Shown piece after piece: positions 57,047-64,000 of a DNA stretch of 64,000 nt. Position numbers and translations under genes: made by a program. Each line of letters starts with the position of its first letter. Position 1 is the stretch's first letter. Below the pieces are notes generated by a model. The model searched no databases and was not told the origin of the DNA. It worked only from the letters and a program-made list of their open reading frames with translations. This DNA is from Saururus chinensis (Eukaryota > Streptophyta > Magnoliopsida > Piperales > Saururaceae): the NCBI GenBank assembly GCA_035235625.1, contig CP141143.1, forward strand, positions 38,983,178 through 39,047,177. The letters run 5' to 3'.

Positions 57047-60000
57047 CTCCACCACGCTTCCGCACACGCCTTGTCCTCAAGGCGACCACGAAGGATACCG
57101 GAGCAAAAACTCATCCTCAGACAACCACGTAGCGTCCTTCAGCGACTGGCCTTGCCAAGAGACTAAAACCTCCGTGGTAATCCGACCAGAACGGCGGACA
57201 CGACGCTTGTCAAGTAGCGCTGCAGGAATGGGCGCAGACGAAGCAATAGGGCTCATCAAGGGAAGAGGTGGAGCATCCATAGCCAAGGTAGGGTCACCAA
57301 TGTAACGACGCAGCCGGAAGACATGAAAAACCGGATGGACCAATGAACTTGACGGCAGAGTGAGGCAATAAGCAACCGAACCAACTCTCGCTTTGACAAC
57401 ATAGGGCCCATGAAACCGTGGAGCAAGCTTAGAGTGCTCAGGCTGGAACAAGGAGGACTGACGCTGAGGAGGAATGGAAACATAAACCAAGTCCCCCACG
57501 GCAAACTCGCGCTCGGTGTGATGGCTATCATAAATCTACTTCATTCGATTCTGAGCTGCATATAGGTTCTCTTTAAGTTGATGAAGAACCTCATCCCGAG
57601 TCTGGAGCATATAGTCGACCTCTGCCACGGAAGACCGATGAGGCACATAGGACATCACAGTAGGAGGCGGCCTGCCATATAAAATCTGGAAAGGAGTGAA
57701 CCCAACACGAGTGTGGTACGCGGTGTTATAAGGCCACTCTGCCCAAGGAAGAAGCTGAAGCCAACGTCGGGGCTGAGTCATAGTGAAACAACGCAAATAC
57801 TGCTCCAAACAACGGTTCATGACCTCGGTCTGACCATCCGTCTGAGGGTGGTAGGCGGTGCTCATGTGGAGAGAAGTGCCCTATAAAGTAAAAAACTCTT
57901 GCCAAAACTGAGAGATGAAAACCCGGTCGCAATCAGAGACAATCGTGCAAGGCATACCATGTAACTTGGCCACTTCCTGAACATAAAGAACCGCCACCGA
58001 CTTAGCTGTGTAGGGATGACCCAGAGCACAAAAATGGGCATATTTAGATAGCCGATCCACGACCACCATAATCACCGACTTGCCTTAAACCAACGGTAAG
58101 GCCTCAACAAAGTCCATGGAAACATCGTCCCAAACCTGCTCTGAATGGGCAAAGGCTGAAGCAACCCGGCCGGGGAGGTAGTGGCGGACTTGGCACGCTG
58201 ACAGACATCACAAGAAGCCACAAAATCAGTCACTGCACGATGTACACCCTTCCACAAAAAGCTCTGGCTGACCCGTTTATAAGTACGAAGAGCACCCTCA
58301 TGACCCGCCAAAGGAGAGGCATGGAAGTGATCGATGAGATGCTGGCGCAGATCGGTAACCGCTGGCACCCAAAGATGGTCCTTCCAGAAGAGAAGGCCAT
58401 CCTTCCATGCAAAACTAGGGTGCGCTACTGAGTTGGCCTGAAGGGCCGCAATCAGAGTGGAGGTCGGGCAATCATCCTTATAAGCCTGCTGTAATTCATC
58501 AAGAAAAGGGTAAACTGGGCTGGAAATAGCCAAACACGAACCTGGGTTGGTGCGGCGAGACAGTGCATCAGCCACAGTGTTGTCCGATCCCCGCTTGTAC
58601 ACAACCTCATAATCATAACCCAAGAGCTTACTAACCCACTGCTGCTGCGCGGGCGTGGACACTCGCTGTTCGAGAAAATACTTGAGCGGCTGATGGTTAG
58701 TGCGAATGAGGAACCGCTGGCCAAGCAAATAAGGGTGACGCCACTTGTCAACCGCAAGGACAATGGCGAGCATCTCCTTCTCGTAGACTGAGAGGGATAG
58801 GGAACGACCAGCCAAAGCCTTACTGAAGTAGGCAATGGGACGCTCCTCCTGAAGAAGTACTGCCCCTAGGCCGGCATCCGAAGCATCGGTCTTGACCACG
58901 AATGGCAGGCTGAAATCAGGGAGAATCAAAACAGGGGCGGTCGCCATAGCCTGTTTCAACTCCTCGAAGGCGGCCTGGGCAGCGTCAGACCAGCAAAAAG
59001 TACCCTTCTGTAACAGCTGAGTAAGCGGCCTTGCAATCTCGCCATAGTGGTGAATAAAGTGCTGATAATAGCCAGTAAGGCCAAGGAAACCCCGCAGCTC
59101 CCGGGCACAAGTAGGAGCCGGCTAGGACAGCATGGCGGTCACCTTAGAGGGGTCCGTAGCCACACCGTCACGAGAGATGACATGACCCAAATATTCAACC
59201 TGTGAGCAGCCAAACGAACACTTCGAGCGTTTAAGAAACAACGAGTTAGCTTGCAGGATATCAAAGATAGACCTGAGATGCTCCAAATGGTCGCCCCACG
59301 ACTTGCTATAGACCAGAATATCATAAATGAACACCAAGATGAAGCGGCGGAGGAAGGGCTTGAAGAGGTCATTCATAAGGCTCTGAAATGTAGAGGGCGT
59401 GTTCGTGAGGCCGAACGGCATAACCAAGAACTCAAAATGACCATCATGAGTACTGAAGGCAGTCTTATGCACATCGGTGGGCTGCATACGGATCTGATGA
59501 TAACTGGAACGAAGGTCCAGCTTACTGAATATGGTAGCACCAGCCAACTCGTCCAATAGTTCCTCCACCATTGGTATGGGATACTTGTCCTTCACTGTAA
59601 TTGCATTTAGCGCCCGATAGTCCACATAGAAGCGCCAAGTCCCATCTTTCTTACGGACCAGCAACATTGGGGAAGAAAAAGAGCTCGTGCTAGGCCGAAT
59701 GATACATGAAGAAAGCATATCCGCTACCAGGCGCTCGATCTCAGCCTTCTGAATATATGGATAGCGATAGGGTCATACATTGGCTGGAGCAGCACCGGGC
59801 AAAATAGGAATAGAGTGGTCATGAGCCCTCACCGGAGGAAGGCCTGTTGGCTCAGCAAACACCGTGCCATACGCTGTCAATAGATCACAAAGGTCCTGCG
59901 GCAAGTCATCCTGTACCACCGCCACTGACGCCCGCTGCTGGAGGAGGAGTCCTTGTGCTGCAAACCTAAAGAAAGACCCCGTTGCCTGAGCAGAAAGAAG

Positions 60001-61725
60001 AGTACCGGGCTGAGAGCCTTGGAGACGTACCTGCTGTCCATGCAATGCAAAATCCATCACCAGGTCCTTAAAGTTCCAAAGAACGTCCCCAAGCTCCTGG
60101 AGCCACTGCACTCCCAACACCACGTCCGCCCCCTTCGTCGGCAGTAAGAAGTGGTCGGTCACGAAGGTGTGGCCCTGGATGGAGAGTGCGGTCTGTGCAC
60201 AGACGCCTGAACTACGGAGGTGCTTACTATCACCAATCAATACATCAAAGGGGGTCGAGTCAGACACAAAACAACCTAGCCGCTGCGCCACCTTATCGTT
60301 GATGAAGTTGTGAGTCGATCCACTGTCAATCAGAATGGCGACCTGTTGCCACTTGAGATAACCCTGTACCCTCATTGTGCGCGGTGTGAAGGCCCCTGAA
60401 AAAGCATGTACAGAGATCTCTGGCAATGTATCGGCAAGGTATGAAGAATCAGACTCATCGGTTCCCCCGGACTCCTCATCGATCTCCTCCACTAAGAGAC
60501 TCCCTTTGATGGAACAACGGTGCCCCGGAATGAACTTCTCATTGCAGTGAAAACAGAGTCCTTTTGCACGACGTTCCTCCATTTGGGCTGGCGTGAGACG
60601 ACGGACAATCGGGCCAGCTGGAGGAGGAGCTTGGCCAACGCGGCCAGTCACCTGGTTGCTGGCTGGAGCGGCAAAGGGAGAGGCGGACACAGCAGCCCGA
60701 GGGAAAGGTCCTAGCCTGCCTCCGCGCCGCTGTCGGGCCAACTTCTCCTCCTCAATATGTGCGTGGCGCACTACATCCCGCATGCTGGCACAGGGAAAAT
60801 GACGCATCTCCTCAGAAATCTCAGGCTTGTGTCCTCGCTTGAACGTACCCACTAGGGCGGCCACCGGCCAATCCGGGAGGGGATTAGCCTCCTTCATGAA
60901 CTCTGCGTAGTAGGCGCGCACGGTGGATGTCTGGCGCAGGGAGGACAACATTTCATTGAAGTCTTGAAACTCATTGGGGCCGAATTGGATGCATAATTCA
61001 TCGGAGAAGGCGGCCCAAGTTGGGTAGCGCACCTCCTTCTCAAAGCTTTGATACCACACCGATGCATCCCCGTCAAGGTGGAAGGCCGCTATGCGCAGCC
61101 GTTCAGACTGCGTTCCCTGATAGGCGAAAAATTTCTCCACCTTGTAGAGCCACTCGACAGGATCATCATCTCCGTTATAGCGTGGAAACTGTAGGCGGGA
61201 CAACCTTGGTTCCGCCCCACCCCGAATTGCGCCGCGGTGTCCTGGATACTCCTCCTAGTCATCCTCCATCTCTTGGTGCAAATTTCGAGGAGGCGGTACC
61301 ATTGGGGCATTTTCCCAAACACCTGGTGCGCCTCGCGAATCCCAGGCTTGGCATCTCCCTTCCATGACCTGATCGACAGTGCCAAACGTATACCGTCCTG
61401 AGCAAAGGGCATCTCGCGGGCTGCAGGCGCTGAGAAGTTAGAGCGGAGGAGTTCGGGAGCCTAGGACGGCCCCCCTTTCTCCATGGAGGCTGGCGGCCTG
61501 GACACCAGAGGGGGTGCGCGCTCAGCCTGAATCTGGGCTACAGCCAATCCCAGTGCATCGATCTTGGCCATGAGTTGCGCCATCGTGAAATTGCCGCCGG
61601 TCTCCGGTGCTGATTTGGGGCTGTTCGTAGAGACGAGAGTCTCTTTCTCGGGCTTACTCTCCGGGGCCGTGGCAGCTTGCTTGCCTCTAGCCATGGCCGG
61701 GGATCGTAAAAAGCTCCGATACCAA

Positions 61726-62060
61726 TGTTGTGCCCGGTATAGGCACAATTGGTACACAGGAGTTCTACGCAGAGAAAGGAAAAGAAGTTGGAAGAAAGGG
61801 AAAGGAGTTCTGGAATTACTTCAAAACATGAAAACAAAAGAGGAAGAAGACGACCCCTTTATGGGGAGTCATGCCCCATACTGGGAGTTGCACCCCACAT
61901 TGGGAGACGTGCCACTAGTGGGCCCGGTTCACCTGTGGTCCACCAGTGCGCCAGTTTTAATTATTCTAAAATACAATAATCAACTGCCAACTATCCTAAT
62001 GACATAACAAAAGTACTGAAATAAGTGGAAATACTAAGTCTAGTGCACCCGTGCACAACA
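61726..62060 (-). repeat. 5' LTR of the chromovirus
   Basis: Plus strand: TGTTGTGCCCGGTATAGG to GTGCACAACA, 335 bp. The primer-binding site adjoins it at 61,713-61,725, and CCATC follows outside. Confidence 0.92.
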
Positions 62061-62228
62061 CCATCTCAAGGAGCTTGCTATAAGTACAAAACAACTACCT
62101 CTTGCTCCTCCACAGATCATCCACAAATAACTTCATATTTGTGGAGAGAAGAGCCAGCCTTGCTCATGTGGCCCTGATATCAAGAGCATACATACTTTAC
62201 TAATTTATAATTAAAGCAGTGGCGAAGC
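62061..62228. other. pre-insertion flank of the chromovirus
   Basis: Continues 56,679-56,730 once the chromovirus and one CCATC are set aside. The sequence (CTCAAGGAGCTTGCTATAAG and beyond) is not recognised; the minus strand has a short open stretch with no firm family match. Confidence 0.4.
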
Positions 62229-62791
62229 TGTAATGTCCATGATTTTTCTGCAAATTTCTATGACCTTTCTACTAATTTTTTGCTCATCTTCCATCGGGGA
62301 AATTAAATGCTTTGGCATATTTATCCTTTTTATTTTCAGCCGGGTGTGGGAAATAGTTGCAAGTCGTGGGCCTCGACGTGCCATAGAAACTTTCAGGATG
62401 AATACAGGAGAGAAAAGAAAGAAAAATTGGAAGCAAATGGAAAAGAAAGAAAGAAAAAAGGAGAAAAAGTATATTGCGGGTCGGGCGCAACTAGTGCGCC
62501 CAGTTCTTGAGAAGGGGGCAGTGACCCCTTCCCATTCCCAAGGTAGCCAATGGCAGGCCGTCACCTGCTGGAAGGCCTCCGTCAAATCTACCTCGGCATG
62601 GTGGCAGAAAGTAGGTCACCTCTTCGGCCCATCTTGACCTATTTGTTGTCTTCTGCCGTGAGTACACCTCTCCCTCCTTCACTGTTTTCTCACTCTGCCA
62701 CCATTGTTACTGGAAATTTTTTTAGAAATAGACTCACCAAATGTCGGAATTACAAAAATATGCCAGGTACTCCAATTTTGCACAATTAGAC
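62229..62791 (+). mobile_element. start of another long LTR-like unit
   Basis: It opens TGTAATGTCCATGATTTTTC, matching the left end at 51,560, and later shows GTGAGTACACCTCTCCCTCC, matching GTGAGTACACCCTCGACTTCC at about 52,980, with sequence between them missing or diverged. It is then interrupted at 62,792 by an Athila-like LTR that runs past the window. Confidence 0.55.
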
Positions 62792-64000
62792 TAATAAGTA
62801 TGAAATATATATCTATTTTATATGCCTTTTTACCTTATTTGCTAGTATAGATTAGGTTAATTCAGTGTTAGTTATGGTTTATTTAGATTAAGATAGATAT
62901 TAGCATTTTAGTTTAATTATTAATAATTTTGTAGTTATTAGTAGTTTAGACATGTATTTAAATCAAGTTGGAATTTTGGTTACTTTCTACATGTCTAAAG
63001 TATGATATTTTATGTTTTGTAGGTAAAGTATGCTTATCAAGGTACTTGGACGATATTTTGAATAGTTTAAAATAGTTTTGACATGCTTTAAAGTGATTTG
63101 GACAACTTTTCGGAGTTATAAACAAGTTGGAAATTAATATGGACATGAAGAAAAGCTTAATGAACAGAATATGGACTGTCCAGAAAAACTGTCCGGATTG
63201 CAGAAACACTGTAGCAATTCGAACGGGCCGTAGGGCGTTCGAATGGGATAATGTGATTTTGAAGCAAAACTCAGTTCAAGCGTTTGAACGGGCATGCAGG
63301 GCGTTCGAACGGCATAACGCGCAGTTTCCTTGTTTGACCCAAATTTCAATCCTTTTCATATTGGACTTCTTTCTACGGAACTTATGCGTATAAAAAGACA
63401 TATTTGGCTTAAACCAGAGGATTTGAGGAGATTTTATGAAGAGAAAAAGGAAGAAGAAGATGGAAGAGAACTCAAAGCTTTTAATGGAGATTTAAGTGCT
63501 TTCTTCTACAATGGAAGGCTAGACTTTTCTTTTACTTAGGAGTTGATGAAGCTATAGATAAGTTTCAGTTTCTTTTTTTTTTAATTTAGATCTCAGTTGT
63601 GAATGATGACAATTGTATGATATGGATTTCCTTTTTAATGGAAGAGCTTTTAATGTTTATTCAAGTCTATGTTGATTTATTGTCTTGTAGATGATAGATT
63701 GATATGGTTTTGATATTTTCATCGATTCTAATTTCTGTGATTTAGATGAGATGGTCATACAATAGTTTTAATGTTCAGATAATTAATGACTTAGGTGAGT
63801 TATACTAAGATTAGACGGGTCATGCCTATAGCTAGTTTAGTGTAGATGATCCGTACTATTGTCGAAGATAGTTCATGCCATGGAATTTAATTAATGATTC
63901 TTTCTAAAGTAATTCTAGCTTGTAGCTGAGAATACTTGTTCATATTCACACTAGATTTAGATTAAAAGTTAAGGAATTGTTATGGTTCTATAGTGGATTC
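62792..64000 (+). mobile_element. Athila-like LTR, partial at window end
   Basis: It opens TAATAAGTATGAAATATA and matches the complement of 24.15-25.37 kb in order throughout (TAGATTAGGTTAATTC, GACATGCTTTAAAGTGATTT, GGAAGGCTAGACTTTTC, CATGCCTATAGCTAGTTTAG). About 1.2 kb is visible of an expected 1.4 kb. Whether an internal region follows cannot be seen. Its insertion point differs from that of the copy at 23.9 kb. Confidence 0.75.

Larger units (their letters stand above)
56731..62060 (-). mobile_element. Ty3/gypsy chromovirus (short-LTR, Reina-like) with exact target duplication
   Basis: Read on the minus strand: 5' LTR 61,726-62,060, primer site TTGGTATCGGAGC (61,713-61,725), gag about 60.5-61.7 kb (MARGKQAATAPESK start; zinc-knuckle-like GLCFHCNEKFIPGHRC), protease about 60.1-60.4 kb (ILIDSGSTHNFIND), reverse transcriptase about 59.0-59.75 kb, RNase H about 58.55-58.95 kb, integrase about 57.55-58.4 kb, chromodomain-like tail about 57.08-57.25 kb, and 3' LTR 56,731-57,046. 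Flanks are CCATC on both sides, exact. LTRs differ by only a few percent plus one small length change, suggesting an age near one million years under usual plant rates (estimate by eye). It is nearly whole in layout but broken in a few places. Same family as 14.7-19.8 kb. Confidence 0.92.

Noticed and set aside
62061-62228. Short minus-strand frame with a possible copia-like LFVDD motif
   Set aside because: Too short and without neighbouring motifs in frame order; not enough to call a reverse transcriptase fragment.
63250-63320. GTTCGAACGG phrases resembling a tRNA T-arm
   Set aside because: No acceptor, D or anticodon arm fits around it; the phrases are internal repeats of the Athila-like LTR.

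Overview
This window looks like nuclear DNA of a flowering plant. The evidence is plant-type LTR retrotransposons (Ty3/gypsy chromovirus and Athila-like, plus Ty1/copia), CACTA, hAT, Mutator-like and Stowaway-like DNA elements, and one plant polyphenol oxidase gene with the DWL and KFDV domains found in land plants. The GC-rich third codon positions of that gene are monocot-like, but I cannot name the species. Almost everything outside the gene is repeat, much of it nested.

Layout. 0-2.9 kb: Athila-like gag-protease remnant. 3.6-6.2 kb: partial long LTR. 6.2-13.1 kb: AT-rich host DNA with small DNA elements: a CACTA-like end, two Mutator-like ends flanking a small host island with a possible signal-peptide first exon, a hAT MITE, Stowaway-like MITEs, and a 1.1-kb fold-back element with purine and pyrimidine arms. 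13.1-31.2 kb: a minus-strand Ty1/copia element, stretched to 18 kb by a chromovirus (14.7-19.8 kb) and a 6-kb LTR-like unit (21.0-27.0 kb) that itself holds an Athila-like solo LTR. 31.6-33.9 kb: a Mutator-like MITE directly in front of the polyphenol oxidase ORF. 34.1-51.6 kb: a Stowaway-like MITE, then CACTA-like sequence built of TTAGCGACGC-type subterminal repeats and long polypurine/polypyrimidine blocks, one CACTA nested in another, with three 2- to 3.6-kb solo LTRs inserted in or beside the simple-sequence blocks. 51.6-56.7 kb: a 5.1-kb solo LTR-like unit carrying a hAT MITE. 56.7-62.1 kb: a chromovirus with an exact 5-bp target duplication. 62.2-64 kb: another long LTR-like unit interrupted by an Athila-like LTR that runs off the window.

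The only clear host gene is the polyphenol oxidase-like ORF at 32.3-33.9 kb. It keeps the CuB site and both C-terminal domains, but an in-frame gap removes two of the three CuA histidines, and no recognisable plastid/thylakoid targeting region is present. It is either a pseudogene or a non-oxidising paralogue. No RNA gene, CRISPR array or operon was seen. The best unexplained material is the class of fold-back/CACTA-like elements with mirrored purine and pyrimidine arms, and the long LTR-like family, whose copies here serve as each other's empty-site controls.
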